A stretch of 64,000 bases of DNA from Pachyseris speciosa (GCA_016490735.1 JAEMWC010000614.1:1-64000); one strand, 5' to 3'. Positions 11,355-23,830 are shown, numbered from the stretch's first letter. The notes: a model not told the origin generated them from the letters alone. A program made the numbers and translations.

Positions 11355-13560
11355 TTTTTTTACTGGTATTGAGCTACTTCGCATGGCTTTGGTTGTGCCA
11401 ATATTTTCTGTTTAGAGCAGTCAACAGGAATTGACTGCAGTTCAAAAACTTCATACAAAACATTACAACACCACAATAAAACAATACACGACGGGTATGT
11501 TTGTTCCGAAAAACAAATTTAACAATTAAAAAAAAAAAAAACGATAAAACATTACACAGTAAAAAGCAAACCAATGAACCATATAACGTCGAAATTTCAG
11601 TAATAATACGCAAAAAATCGTTTTGTGTACTCGCTTTGTCTTGTGTTTGGTCAAACATTGTTTGTTTCCCGGCTGACAGAGGCTTCTCGCCAAACGTGTT
11701 TGTGCGTTTAGCCACCAAACTTTATGTTTGACAAACACGATGTTGGATAAGAATGTTTGATCGTTTAGTCGGGGCTTTAATCCTTAATTTCACGAGGACT
11801 TATTGCGATTACGTGTTAATGAGATAAGGGCAAACGTTTCTTTACGCTGTTGAGGCACCGAGGTCGAAAAACAGTCAGCCATGCAAAGTAAAAATTAACA
11901 CTCGTACGCGTGCGAGTAAAACAACGTAACAAAACAAAGACACAATTCAACGACTTCGTTGCGTCAAAAACGAGTAGAGATGATTGTTATTTATATCCAG
12001 TCGAGAGAAATACAAATTTATTTCCTGAACAAAAGTAACAACGATTCAAGATATTTTACTTCACCTCACTGTCCTGTGTTGTAGAGGTTTCTACCACTTG
12101 AAAATACGTAAGCTTGTCCACTTTAGTAAAAATCCACATCCGCGAAAACAGCAAACGGTTTGTCCCAAGAAAGAACTTCTTCAACAGAGTTTGAGCTACT
12201 CGTTCCTCAAATTAATGCCGGTGAACTGCTTTCTTGGTGAGATGCAAGATGCCGCGGTTAAGTGACAGCAAAGCCCTCGAAGCGTTAAATCATTTTGTTT
12301 TCAACCGCACAATCGATCCAAGTTTGAAGCTTTTCCTGAGAAAAATCTTTCGGTCTTCCTCACAAACTTCGATCCAAGAAGATGAAACTGTTTTGCTCAA
12401 ATTGAGGAAACCAACTGAATGAACTGAATGTGAAATTTCGAGCCGCGCGATAGGCCTGTCCACAAGTTGCTCCAATTTTCTCAAAAAGTTGCTCCAATTT
12501 TCTCAAAAAGTTGCTCAAAAGTTGCTCCAAAACTCTAAAAAGTGCTCAAAAGTTGCCCCAAAATCCAAAACTTGCTCAAAAGTTGCTTTCAATATTTTTA
12601 GTGTAAGAGATTGATTAACAACTTAAATAAAAATTTAATAAATAGATTTCACTTTGCATAGACATTATATACATAATTATATCATACTGACTCATCAATA
12701 TTGTAAGACTGAGTCTCTCTCAACCCAAATCATAAAAATCAGATTCTCTGTATTGGCTTTCTATTCTTCACTCGAGCATGGATTATATCACTCGGCTCCG
12801 CCATTTTGAATTTTTGAGCATATCCGCTGACCACCTTTGGCTGCTACCACAAAAGGTATTTTACGCAAAACCATGCACAAAAGCAACCGATGCTTTAAAT
12901 TAGAACTTGAATGGGCGGTTTTTAGTTATAAATTGCCTTAAAAAATCAAGAAAGTTATTCAAAAAAGAAAAAAAGTTGCACGAAATCCGAAAAGTTGCTC
13001 GAAGGACTAAAAGTTGTTCAAAAGTTGCCGAGCAACTTATGTACAGCCCTACCGCGCGGCTACCGCGCGGCAGAAAGCGCGCAAAAATTAAGCCTTCTTT
13101 TGGTTTTGGTGTCTCGTTTTGGTTAAGTTAATCTGGCTTAAGCCTGCGATCCAATCGAAAGGCAGTACTTAGTCAGCGGTCATCTTCAAAAAAATTTGAC
13201 CTCAATGAGACTAAACTTGAGCCCGCGATATACTCAAGTGATACTGGTCAGCGGATGCCTTGTTTTGACAGGTGTCAATTGCCCATAACACGGATGTCCA
13301 ATATCAAATATGTGCGGTCTATGTGCGCTGTAAACTAGCTTGTCAGAGCTTGTCAGTCACTTGACAGGTGGAGTATGGCCGCCATGTTAAATTATTTATT
13401 ATTATTAGGATATTATTAATTATTGGGGAACGTTGTCGTCGTGCGGTGACACCCACGAGCAATACCGCTAGCCAAGAGTACCATGAAAGCAGTTGACGGG
13501 TTTCTGTAGGTATGGTGCTCCGCTTGGCGGCCCTTCGGGCCGTCAGAGGTCCGTTATTAG
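11355..13560 (-). repeat. Family C repeat, copy 1 (inverted relative to copies 2 and 3)
   Basis: Matches the reverse complement of 33388-35735 and 37896-40128 in order: AAAGCCATGCGAAG end, TTTGATCGTTTAG segment (11755), AACGAGTAGAGATGATTGTT, GTTTGTCC.AAGAAAGAA, CAATTGACACCTGTC region, and the GAAACCCGTCAACTGC segment before GGTGCTCCGC (13495-13530). A palindromic MITE (12444-13070) splits it. No frame is preserved between copies. Confidence 0.75.
12444..13070. mobile_element. MITE with GTTGCTC minisatellite arms, inserted in family C
   Basis: In family C copies 2 and 3 the words GAGCCGC and AGAAAGCGCGC are adjacent or nearly so; here they are separated by 0.63 kb. The insert begins GCGCGATAGGCCTGTCCACA and ends with the inverted form (TGTACAGCCCTACCGCGCGG). 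Both inner flanks are short tandem arrays of AAAAGTTGCTC units (12465-12595 and 12950-13040). The empty sites elsewhere make this a well-supported insertion; superfamily unknown. Confidence 0.75.
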
Positions 13561-13869
13561 TCCTGATTAGTCTGCCAGCATTCTCCAAGTTAAACAAATT
13601 GGAATAATCGCCAGTTGGAAAAAATGAGATTTAAACGAGATTTCACGAGATTTTGTTGCCGTCGCAGTCGTCGTTCCCAAGGCTTCCTGCATTTGTCTCT
13701 CCCAAAACAAACTGAAATCCTTACTTTTCCAATTCTAAGAACGATTGAAAAAAATAATTCGAGCTGATAGCTACCGTCCGAAAGTACTATCTGTCCTTAA
13801 TTTGCCCTTGCATAGATAGTTTTGTCTCTCCGAAGACGAAAGGAACTACATTTTCTGAAATGAATGATT

Positions 13870-14507
13870 GAGCAGAGAATTCAACATTTTTGCCGTCTGT
13901 TGGAGAAAACTTGTGAGGTCACTCCACGCTCACTTACAGAATATAAATAGTATTGAGGAGACAGATGTAAAGCAAACATTTTTTATTCATTACAGAACAC
14001 AGCTACAACATTTTTTTTTTCTCGAACATGTTGTCAGTTTATTACAAAGGTCACTGTCTAAGACTGCGTGAATCGGGCTGCTAAAATTGATTCACATCAT
14101 CTCAATAATAAATACCAAAAGAAAATGCTCCCAAACTGTAAACTTGTTTTAGGCTGCGTAAATCTGTCTGTTGCAATTAATTTGAAAACATATTTAAAGG
14201 AAACATCTATTCTTAGAATAAATTCAGGCTAAATTGTTGGAAATAATTACTAGCCTCCAAAATTGATGGTTCGATCCTCAAATACTGTTATAATAGAATG
14301 ACACCCTGTACTGGCAACTTTTATCTCTTCTAGAAATAAAAACGCAACAGGCAACGATTTAGGGACCTCTTTAGCATGCTTCAACAGGGTATCTGACAAA
14401 AACAAAAAAAATACAGCAATAGAATAAGGGAATTTGTTTGCTACAGAGCAAAGGTAACATTAACGCGATACATTTATTCTCAAGAAATAATAATAATAAT
14501 AATAATA

Positions 14508-14540
<33 letters not shown>

Positions 14541-16701
14541 TCTTTAGAATAAATGTATCGCGTTATTGTTACCTTTGCTCTGTAGACCATACTTTGGAAA
14601 ACATCTTTGGCAAGTACTCGCTATTTATTTTATCCGCAAGCTATTTCTTAGCCTGCTTCGCAGAGCTAAACTAGCCTCGATTAGTAACGTCTGCGAAGCA
14701 GTGCCGAATTCCTTGTTCTATGTACTAGAATTTGAGTACGCGCTATGATTGGTCCGTCAACAAAAGGCTTTTTACTGGTACACAGAACAAGGAATTTGGT
14801 GCTTCTTCGCAAACGTTACTAACCAGGGTTCGTTTACGTCTGCGACGCAGGCAAGCCATTTTTTTTTTTTTTTTGGTGAAATTCAAGACCTAAAATTAAC
14901 TGCCAAGACAAGAATACTTTTTTCTTATTTTCAACCGTTATCGTAAAAAAGGGCTAACTTCATCCGTGATGTGATAGGCAAAAAAAGCTAAACTAATTTA
15001 AGTTGTTATTCTATTCTCATTGAGTCATAAGTGATAAGTGATCGCCGCAGGTAGATAACTTCAACCCAAACGGTTGCAAAACAACAAACCTGAAAAAACT
15101 CAAGGCTTCACTAGCAATGGAACGCTAAGTTTTTTTTCAACAATTGAAACTTAGTGCAAAATAGCAATTAGAAGAATTCCTCCACGATAAGTTAGTTAAT
15201 AATAATAATAATAATTACTTAATCATCCTCTCCCCATCGGGGCTTTTCAGGGATAATGATACAAACTATGTGAGAAACAAATAATTCAAATAAACTCAAC
15301 ATGATAAGAATCCCAATTGGCCGGAGGCAAACAAGTTGGCTATTTACAAGGATGACCGCGAGGAGTTGAACCAGGGACTACCCAGAACAACACCAGCTAG
15401 CGACCAGAGCGGGATTTAAAGAGGATAAATATGAAATAAACCAAATATAAAGGGAAACGATGGAAGTACATGTTCGTGAAAGTTAAACGTGTTAGCGGTT
15501 GAAAATGAACAAAGATGAAAAACGTTTTAGTCACCTGTTAAATTAGTTCCTTCGTGGTGTTGTTCCTTCGCCTTGACTGCGTTATCCTCTTGGCCCTCTG
15601 GGGACACAATCTGTGCAGATAAATATAAATAGTGATAATACTGAATATATTTGAATTGAATTCATACCGGAAGGTAGTTTTCCTGAATTCACCAACATGA
15701 AAAACTACCAGCATTCTTCGATAACCTCTTTAAAATATTGAAAGTATACATTCCATCAACATCAAAGGTACATATCGAATTTAGAAAAGCAAATTATGGC
15801 AAACTTGATATTATATTTAGAGACCATAACCGTGAACAATATGAATAACTAGAGTAAATGTTCAAAATTATCTTTTATAATGTTTTTGTTTTTAATGATA
15901 CTAGTGTGTCAGTCATAAAGTAGCATTTTCCCCATCAGTAATGTAAAACATTCGCCTTCTGTTTTTACATTATTTTGTAATTAGAACTAAGCGGGAGTCT
16001 TCTACGCAGAGCTTGCTGTATCTCCTTCATGTTAATTATGTAATAGGTTACTTTGAATGAATGACGAAAAAAAGGCACAAGACTGTAACTCCCATGTACC
16101 TCGCCTGTTGCAGACATTCTTCAAGAAATGTATCTTCCGTCCTGTTTGTTTTAAAGTTGAATATCTCCTCCGAGCAGACTAGATATAATAAGTTCAAGCA
16201 CTTGCGATCTCTTTTTTATCAAACGATTCGACTTCTTTAGGTGATCTTATGACTTGGACACTTTCTAAATTTTTTACGTGTTTACTATTTATGTTTATGA
16301 TCATCAAAATGAACATTTCTAAACGTGATCACCTCCCGCCTGTGGAATACAATATACCATGAGAAAAATCAACCTTTGTTGTAAAAAGACTACACCAAAT
16401 TTCTCTGGAGGTGTTTTAAGCGAGATTGTATCGATGCTTTTTTTAAGATTAATGATGAAATTCGCTGAACCTGTTTTGTGCAAAATAGTGTTGAGTCAAG
16501 AAAACCGTTGCTTAAGACTAAGCACGTGCACGCTGCTGTTACATCACTATATCTTATTATGATCGACCCATGTCAGTTGAGTGATTTTCCTTACCTGTGC
16601 GTGCTCAGACACATAACGAAATGTTTACAAGAGCCATATCAAGCTCAAGTTTATTGCACACTATTAGATGACGATACAAACATGACAGAGAGAATACTGA
16701 C

Positions 16702-16745
<44 letters not shown>
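13870..16745 (+). repeat. Family B repeat, copy 2
   Basis: Shares with 28090-31700, 46650-50760 and 60830-62177 the ordered blocks GCCGTCTGTTGGAGAAAAC, GCAACAGGCAACGATTTAGG, the palindromic MITE at 14650-14850, GTGATCGCCGCAGGTAGATA, TTAGCGGTTGAAAATGAAC and CTCCCGCCTGTGGAAT. It lacks the GGGCACCC MITE present in the copies at 30.9 and 49.6 kb. The copy is interrupted at its AAT tract (16703-16743) and resumes at 19385. Confidence 0.75.
14650..14850. mobile_element. Palindromic MITE with TAGCCTGCNTCGC termini
   Basis: Starts TAGCCTGCTTCGCAGAGC and ends as the inverted form ACGTCTGCGACGCAGGC. The centre carries the mirrored phrase TTTGAGTACGCGCTATGAT. Equivalent copies are at 28963-29195, 47332-47530 and 61625-61832, all at the same family B position, so it was part of the family before it spread. 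Confidence 0.65.
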
Positions 16746-17065
16746 TGAATGACATTAACGTTAAAAGCCGACGTTTCGGCGTAATCATGACACCATTCTC
16801 AAGGCAAAATGAAAAAGTAATGCGAAGATTTGATTTCTATAGTCTCTACAAATTAACATAATAACAAAGGGTCACAAGTTCTTCAAGTGAATACCTTTGC
16901 GCGAATCGATCCATTTGCACGTTTAGGGATGGCTTGAGTTTTCTCATAAAAAGCATCTCCTTAATTAGGCAATCAAATTTTTTAGAACCTCTAGTGAGTA
17001 CGTGAAATTGTTCTGATAGAAAAGATGGTACGTTCGAGTTATGTTCGCTGATTGCCTAATCAAGG
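16745..17065 (-). pseudogene. Penelope-like element, C-terminal GIY-YIG region and 3' end
   Basis: On the minus strand, frames near 17040-16890 read LFYQNNF, then LIRRCFL-like and CKWIDS segments. These resemble the region that follows the GIY-YIG catalytic Glu in Penelope-like elements (a conserved EMLFIKEL.PSLN.Q.DSIRAK stretch, from family knowledge), with stop codons interrupting it. Downstream are a possible degraded hammerhead (GAAACGTC near 16775), a TTAACGTTAATGTCATTCAC tail and the ATT tract. The element is 5'-truncated and dead. It landed in the AAT tract of family B copy 2. Confidence 0.55.
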
Positions 17066-19390
17066 AGATGACATGTTTGATCTAAATCAAACATGTTTAT
17101 CCAAAATTTCGCATTACGAGCAAATGGTAGCCACCCCAACAAACAAATGGAGCACAAACCGTGAAAAGCAACTAAATAAACCACGTAACGTCGAAAATTT
17201 CAGCAATGATACGAAAACTCCATTTTTTGGACTCGCTTGGTCTTGTGTTTGGTTAAACATTGTTTTGCGTTTATCCACCAAACGTTATCAATGCTTGACA
17301 AACACGATAATGAATGAAAATGTTTGATCTTGTAGCCGGGACTCAACAAACATATTTCGTAGTAAGTTAAGCTTAAACATAAGCTTAGATGTCGTAGAGA
17401 AAAGAGAAAAAACACTCGTTCGCTTGCAAAACAACAAACAAACAATTCGACTAGCTACTTCTTTGTGTCCAAAACGAGTAGATTGTTATTTATATCCAGT
17501 CAAAAAAAAAAGTAATAATACAAGTTTCGTTCCTTAAAAAATGGTAAGCTTCAATTTATTTAAGATACCTGTGTTGTTGAGCTTTCTACCACTTGAAAAT
17601 ACGCATCGATCCACTATAGTAAAAACACGCATCTACAAAAATAGCAAGCGGTTTGTCCAAAGAAAGAACTCCTTCAACCAAGTTAATGCCCATTAATGCC
17701 GGTGAGTTGTTAAGTGAACTTTCTTTGTGAGCCGCAAGATGCCACGGTAAAGTGAACAAGCCCTTGAAGAGTTAAATCATTTTGTTTTTCAATCACACTG
17801 CGGACGCCATACAAGTGCATTCGAAAGTTAAGAATTTCCTGAGAAAAACGTTTTGCTCTTCCTTTTTATCAGTTGAAAATTCACCTTCTGGAGTATTTTT
17901 TAACCCTTTAAGACCCAAATTTTTTTTAACTCTTTCGGCAATTTTTTCGATGCAAATAATCGAAAGGCATTTAGTTGTCCTATATGAAGGTCTCCCTTGA
18001 AACGTTTGCTGCTTTGGAACACCGAGGACTCAAGTTTTCTTGTGACGTCACCAATTTGAACCGTTGTTGTTTTGCTCGCGACTGTAACGATTTGTAATCG
18101 GTAGGAACTTGGTTTATAAGTGTGTTTTCGAGCCCTTTTTCACTGTAGAAGCTCCCAGGCTGGCATCATTAAGCTGGAATGGAGAGTAGAGGCAAACCTC
18201 TAAACGAAGCTAGAGGTGAGAGATAATTTCACAACGACTGAGACGCCAAAAGTGGTCGTGTCGAGTCAAGGTAGCTCAGAGGTGAAGTTTGTCTCTCTAG
18301 CCGTTCTGTGATGGATTCTTGGAACTAGCAAGGTAATTTTGGCGAGATTTAACTTGCAAAGAACACAACGTGTACCATATTTTGCCAGTAGGTCCGGATG
18401 GCTTGACGCTTATAAAAAATCTACAAAATGAAGATGGCGAGATTTCCATTTCGCCGTGGTATCTAAAGATTCCAGAATGCAATCCGGGCGCCAAAGAGAG
18501 AAACAGAGGCTTTCAAAAGTTTCTCGAATCAAATGGCTGATGCTCGACTCACTGTAGGCGTGAGAGGCAAAATTGCAGATAGATGCTTAGTCATGAGATC
18601 AAGGTTTTCCCTCATTAGAATATTTTGCTTTCCAAAGGAGATTTTGAATTAAAGAATTGAAAGCAAAGATGTGTGTTTTTGTTATCTTTGCTCCAGGGCG
18701 CATAAAATGGCCATTTTTGGTTTTGCTTGAAAACAAGTAATGATATGGAACGGAAAACGAAGGTTATTCCTAGTGTATTGGCTCTTAAAGCGTAAAACAG
18801 TTACTCGTTGACACTAGAAACAGACCATAATAATCAGTCTAAATTTGAGAGCGTGGGCAATCTTGAAAGCGGTAGGCCTGTCTGTTGTACAAATCCGTAC
18901 GATATATCGTCCACTGGGCGTTAAAGAGTTAAGTAGTTCTTAATTTTAATGCCTTTTACGTTAATTAAAAGACAGAAACTGAACTTCGAAGAAGATGAAG
19001 TTGTTTTGCTCAAAATGTAGAAACTGAGTGAATGAGAAATCTCGAGGCGCAGAAAGTCTTCATTGCGCGAAAAATTAAGCCTCGTTTTCGTTTGGGTGTC
19101 CCACACCTGGCTTGAGCCTTCGATACAATGGAAAACCAGTACCTAGTCAGCGGCCCGCGATATGGTCATGTGATACTGGTCAGCGGATACCTTGTTTTGG
19201 CAGGTGTCAATTGGCCATGACATGGTCGTCCAATATCAAAGATGTGCACTGCAAACTAGCCTGTCAGTTGGAGTATGGCCGACATTTCACATCGCATACT
19301 ATGACCAAAACCAAATTTTCTGGAATAGATGGCTTACCATATTTTCTCAACCATGGTGCTCCGCTACTATTACTACTACTAATAATATAG
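17065..19390 (-). repeat. Family C repeat, copy 4, with small MITE and piggyBac-like insert
   Basis: Same block order as copy 1: a TTTGATC...GATCAAACA segment (17068-17335), AAACGAGTAGATTGTTATTT, GCAAGCGGTTTGTCC, then, after the insert at 17904-18928, AATTAAGCCTCGTTTTCGTT, GGTCAGCGGATACCTTGTTT and the terminal ATGGTGCTCCGC (19350-19362). The copy sits inside the AAT tract of family B copy 2, which resumes at 19385. Confidence 0.7.
17904..18928. mobile_element. piggyBac-like non-autonomous element with TTAA duplication
   Basis: Flanked by TTAA on both sides (17900-17903 and 18929-18932); family C copy 3 has a single TTAA at this place. The ends are CCCTTTAAGACCC and GGGCGTTAAAGAG, which are inverted copies with two mismatches. 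TTAA targets and CCC-starting termini are characteristic of piggyBac. About 1.0 kb long with no transposase: the longest frame inside is 65 codons and unrecognised, so it must be mobilised in trans, if at all. Confidence 0.8.
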
Positions 19391-19690
19391 AAAGGAAAAG
19401 AACAAATCAGATAAAACAACCTGTTGCTATGCGGTGCTAAGTCACCAAAGTAGCCAGAACTTTTGTGTTTGGTCATTTTCACTGCCAGTTTGCATCATTT
19501 TGTATTGCGCGTTTTTTCTTTTCGCTTTGATTTTATCAAGTAATGTCTCCCATACCCGTATTCGTCTTTTTTTTTGTTTTTTTGTTTTTTCACATCTCAT
19601 CGCTTTTACCCGTAAGTTATTCATTTTGATTTTCTATTTGTTGTAAGTTGGATCGTCGTTGACATACGTTGTGTTTCGCTGCTCACCGTA
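19385..19690 (+). repeat. Family B copy 2, 3' continuation
   Basis: AAGGAAAAGAACAAATCAGA and the following CCAAAGTAGCCAGAA, TTTGTATTGCGCG and TCCCATACCC blocks match 40742-41100 and, in part, 50800-50880. This is the 3' end of family B, displaced from 16745 by the inserted PLE and family C copy. Confidence 0.65.
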
Positions 19691-20344
19691 TTTGGAAGTT
19701 TGTCAGTTTGTGTAATTCAAAAAGTCACCGATAATGTACCTTTGAACTTCGGTCGCATGTTCCTCGTATTTTGTCTAGCTATTTCATGCTTCTATCGCTG
19801 GTTACCTATCTCTTATTTATTTACTTTTTATCTTTTTTTTTTCTTGGTAAGAACCGTTCTCTGGGACGGAACTTCTTCAACGTATGGACAAGTTGTGTAC
19901 AATGATTACAGCCATTACCAATCTCTTGGCTATAAATGTTAAACCAATTCCCTTTAACATTTCGTAAGTGACAGCAAAACGAAAGTGAACATTGAATTCC
20001 GACAAATCGAGAATCCGGCGCCACTCGTGACATTACGAATTTCTACATATTTTGCCTAAATATCACTTATACGGAGTTATTTTCGAAAAGAGCGCCCTGT
20101 CACTGCCAAAAATAGAGTTAAATGGTACATTCTGTTATCGCTCATGTTGATAAATGCCATATAACCTCTATCAATGCAGTTTTGGCAGATCGTAAGACAT
20201 CTCTTGGTCTTAGTCCGAAGCTCTAAATTATTTTGGAAAAGCTGCTGGCATATATCCATTTTTGAGTTACAAATACCCTTGTTCAAACGCGCGCTTGAGC
20301 GAATAAAGTAACTCCAGTTAACTTCCACACTGCAAACCCACCGG
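19691..20344. other. No supported feature
   Basis: Unassigned sequence between the end of family B and arm A. Short frames on both strands are T-rich or unlike known proteins. Confidence 0.5.
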
Positions 20345-21059
20345 TACACAGTAATTTTTAAAGAGTTATTTTAACTCCAAAAGTGGAGTTAAAATTTTAG
20401 GTTAAATATAACCCCTTTTTGGGAGTTATTTTAACTCCTTTTTAAGGGTTATAATGACTCCAGTGTGGGAGTCATTTTAGCTCTGCAAAAGGAGTTATTT
20501 CAACTCCATAAGGGAGTTACTGTAACTCCAAATGTGGAGTTAAAATGTTAGGTTAAATATAACTCCTTTTTGGGGGTCATTTTAACTCCCATTTTTAACT
20601 CCAATTCTGGAGTTGTATTAGCTCCAACAAGGGAGTCATTTTAACTCTGCCCATAAAAGAGTAGAGTTATTTCAACTCCATAATCAGGGTTATAGTCACT
20701 CCGGCACAGTCACCCTATGTAGTTTTAAGATGAAAACAACAGATCACACAAATTGACTGTAACATGTTTAATTCAATCAGATTTCATTTTCTTATCTGAA
20801 CACCAGTTTCTTACATACTTTGTATTATCATTGACATTTGAAATGTAAATTTCTAATATGATTATATTGATAAATAAAGAATGTGCAAGTATGCATGATT
20901 AAAACATTTAAACATGACAATCTTTCCAGGTATGAAAGTCAAATTTGAAGAACATTTGAATTTAAACGACTATACAACAAAATTCAATCTTTATTTTAAA
21001 ACATAAAAAAAATATAAATTTTTTCCTGTACTTAGAGCACAATTAAAAGACTTAAAAAA

Positions 21060-21100
21060 GTGAAATATTTCGTTCGGATCAACCGAACTTCGTCAGCCAC
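21060..21100 (-). ncRNA. Hammerhead ribozyme-like motif in PLE, left half
   Basis: Minus-strand CTGACGA (21096-21090) is followed by a perfect 6-bp helix II (GTTCGG/CCGAAC, loop TTGAT) and GAAA (21071-21068). Helix I can form from GTGG and TCAC at the two ends. Helix III is only AT/AT with no loop, so self-cleavage as a monomer is doubtful; dimeric folding, described for PLE hammerheads, is possible. Confidence 0.55.
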
Positions 21101-21221
21101 AATGTAAATTTGAAAGTTAAGAAGGGTTATATAATGGACCCGAGGGAGCTAAGATGGTGTCATAGATTCTGGCTAATTCGAACCCATTGTCTCTGTTCAA
21201 GGAGGGCTTACGTAATTTTAT

Positions 21222-21431
21222 CTAAATTGCCTCCCTTATGCGGCGCTTGAAAGTGTTACTTTCTGTGGCAAGAACTTTTGTTTTACTGGAATCCACCGAA
21301 TGACCTGTGAGGTGGCAATGTTCACGAACAGCTGACGAGTTTGTAGAAAGATGTTCCTTTACTCGAGTTTCCAATAAACGAGACGTTTCGCCCACATAGT
21401 CTTTGTCACATTGTTTGCTATGGATATACAT
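21222..21431 (-). pseudogene. GIY-YIG endonuclease domain, Penelope-like, 5'-truncated
   Basis: A 69-residue frame reads CDKDYVGETSRLLETRVKEH near its start: the YVGETS.R.L..R..EH pattern is the core of the PLE-type GIY-YIG nuclease, which nicks target DNA for target-primed reverse transcription. The start of the fold (the GIY tyrosine) and the entire reverse transcriptase are missing. An inverted second copy of its 3' half lies at 21430-21560. The catalytic Glu would lie beyond the stop at 21222 and is not seen. Not functional. Confidence 0.8.
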
Positions 21432-21680
21432 CTTTCTACAAACTCGTCAGCTGTTCGTGAACATTGCCACCTCACAGGTCATTCGGTGGATTCCAGTAAA
21501 ACAAAAGTTCTTGCCACGGAAAGTAACACTTTCAAACGCCGCATAAGGGAGGCAATTTAGATAAAATTACTAAGCCCTCCTTGAACAGAGACAATGGGTT
21601 CGAATTAGCCAGAATCTATAACACCATCTTAGCTCCCTCGGGTTCATTATACAACCCTTCTTAACTTTCAAATTTACATT

Positions 21681-21721
21681 GTGGCTGACGAAGTTCGGTT
21701 GATCCGAACGAAATATTCCAC
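21681..21721 (+). ncRNA. Hammerhead ribozyme-like motif in PLE, right half
   Basis: Same motif as the inverted one at 21060-21100, with a perfect helix I: GTGG (21681-21684) pairs with CCAC (21718-21721). CTGACGA is at 21685-21691, helix II at 21693-21709, GAAA at 21710-21713. Helix III is again minimal. Confidence 0.55.
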
Positions 21722-23830
21722 TTTTTTAAGTCTTTTAATTGTGCTCTGAGTACAGGAAAATTTTTTATATTTTTTTATGTTTTAAAATCATGATTCCAGA
21801 GCAGGAAAACAATATTTTTGATTCCAAAATTCAATCTGTTTGTTTGAACACAACTCTATCTTTTCTTCAAAAAATATAACTGGCTTATAATTTAATTTTC
21901 ATAAGGTTCTATCAGGAACAAGATACACATGGTATGTGTACATTAAAAACATTTTAAACTTTGTTGTTGGCTGAAGCCTTAACAGGACACTATCACATAA
22001 GCACATTTGCCAGTTACTCAAATTTAAACTTGAAAAATTCAGTTTGAGGTGCCAAATTTAAAATGGCATGGAAAAGTTGGCAATGGTTATAGTAAAAAGT
22101 TCAGAAACTCTGGGCAAACATGAATATTTGATTCCTTTAAAAGAGAGGAAAAAAGAATTGTCAAATGTTTTGAAGTCAACTCATGACAGTGGCCCCTTAA
22201 AGAAACATTGAAATTATGAGAGGGCAGAGGTGAACTTGTTCACCGCCACTCTCTTTGTTGCTTCTTGGCGCCTGTCTTCAGAAAATAGAAATACATTGCC
22301 ACACTCGGTGGGGTATATATTTAAATATTTAACGAGCCACATGAAGCCTCACTACAATGCCACATTGCTTATCCCCAGAGAAATCACTTCAACTCCCTCC
22401 AATGCTATACACAGCAGGTCCCAGTTGTTCAAAGCACGATTAAGCTATGTAATCACGGGTTAGAGCAAACTTTGAGTACAGTCTACATTGTAAATACTGG
22501 TAATGTTCAACAAAAACATTTCAAAAAGACTTTCATCCTGGCTTAAGTTTTGATTGGAATTTAACTTTACTTTAAGCGCACAATTTCATTTACAAAACAT
22601 TCTCAACGAGTGAGATTAAGACTTCAGTTAACTCTTAATCCTGGGTTAGCGTTAATCGTCTTTCGAACAACCGGGGCCAGGTCCTTTAAGTCACCAATGC
22701 CTATAATCCTTGGAGAGCTTTGGTGTTCCTTGTTTCCACATCAATGGACTCTACATACATCCTACAAAAAGAATGTATTCAGTCCTTGAGTATCTAGACA
22801 TCAGTTTCAGCATGATTATCTTTTTATGCAAATGTCTGCATTGTAAACCCCAGATATGAAATTTAAAAGTTGTCATTATTCCCCACTGTTGCATGGTCTA
22901 CCTGAGGCAGCCATTATTAGTGGTCATCATGCAACGGTGCTCCCTTAGTGTTGTGTCAACCACTAATAATGGCTGTTTGGGAGACTGCACTGTCAGAGTC
23001 ACTGGTACGTAGATGTTATGATGCAAACAAACAAAACTGCCATGTCCATTTCAGCGAAAAAAAAAAAAGGCAACTCAAATATATAATCTGCTTGAAGTTA
23101 TGATCACCCATGATTATTATTTTAGAGGAAACATTTACTATTTATAATTATCCTAAATAGTTGCCAAAGAACTGATCAAACTCAGCCTTCATGTTAAAAG
23201 AAAGGAAATATACACATTTAACTATACAAGCTTCTGGCTCATATCAAAAAGACTACAACTTGTAGTTTGTTCTGTGTGATATGAATGAAGTTGCATGATG
23301 TTACAAGTACATCTTGAATGTGAGGTGCTACATAAAAAACACCTAGTCAAACACTCAAATAAATAAATCTCACACAGCCAAATGGCCCTGAAAGTGAATA
23401 ATAATAACAATAACAACAGCAACAACAACAACATTGCAATTAATTCACTTGTGGCTGTGTTTAACAGGGTTTACTGTCCAAATTTAGCAACACCCAAATA
23501 AAAATATTTCAATTCCTGCATGCTGAGAAATATTTCCTGCACAGCAAGAAACAAGGTATACAACATTTTCCTTCATTAATATTCTTTGGAACAATAGCCA
23601 TGTTTGCCATCTAACCAACAAGCACACCATTTGTGGTTTAATTATGAAAGGCTCATTTCTTTGCCATTTTGGATTTGTAGCAGACTTTCTTCAAATTAAG
23701 ATGTATGCTTATACTTTGCACACATGATCATGTAGCCATGCCACTGTCTCAAAACTTTCCTCGTCATTTATAAGATTATCAATGGACTCTTGCTTATATT
23801 AACTGCAGACTGTATTGAGAAATCTTGCTA

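Larger units (their letters stand above)
20991..21825. mobile_element. Head-to-head foldback of two truncated Penelope-like copies
   Basis: The segment consists of two inverted halves meeting near 21430; each ends outward in a GTTTTAAAAT/TTTTATG tail. The 12-bp direct repeat AAAATTCAATCT flanks it (20979-20990 and 21826-21837), a clear target-site duplication. Left half, minus strand, carries the GIY-YIG remnant and an outward hammerhead-like motif; the right half repeats the same 3' part in plus orientation but starts about 20 codons later. Inverted, 5'-truncated joined copies are a known product of Penelope-like retrotransposition. Confidence 0.85.
20345..23830 (-). repeat. Arm A, right copy (inverted)
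   Basis: Reverse complement of 1-2740, starting at terminus TACACAGTAATTTTTAAAGA. It contains the AACTCC array (20345-20712), the shared MITE (22415-22686) and the GCCATTATTAGTGG hairpin (22910-22975). It lacks the SINE seen in the left arm and instead holds the PLE foldback at 20991-21825. Taking out the two private inserts leaves both arms near 2.65 kb. Many single-base differences show that some time has passed since duplication. Confidence 0.85.
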
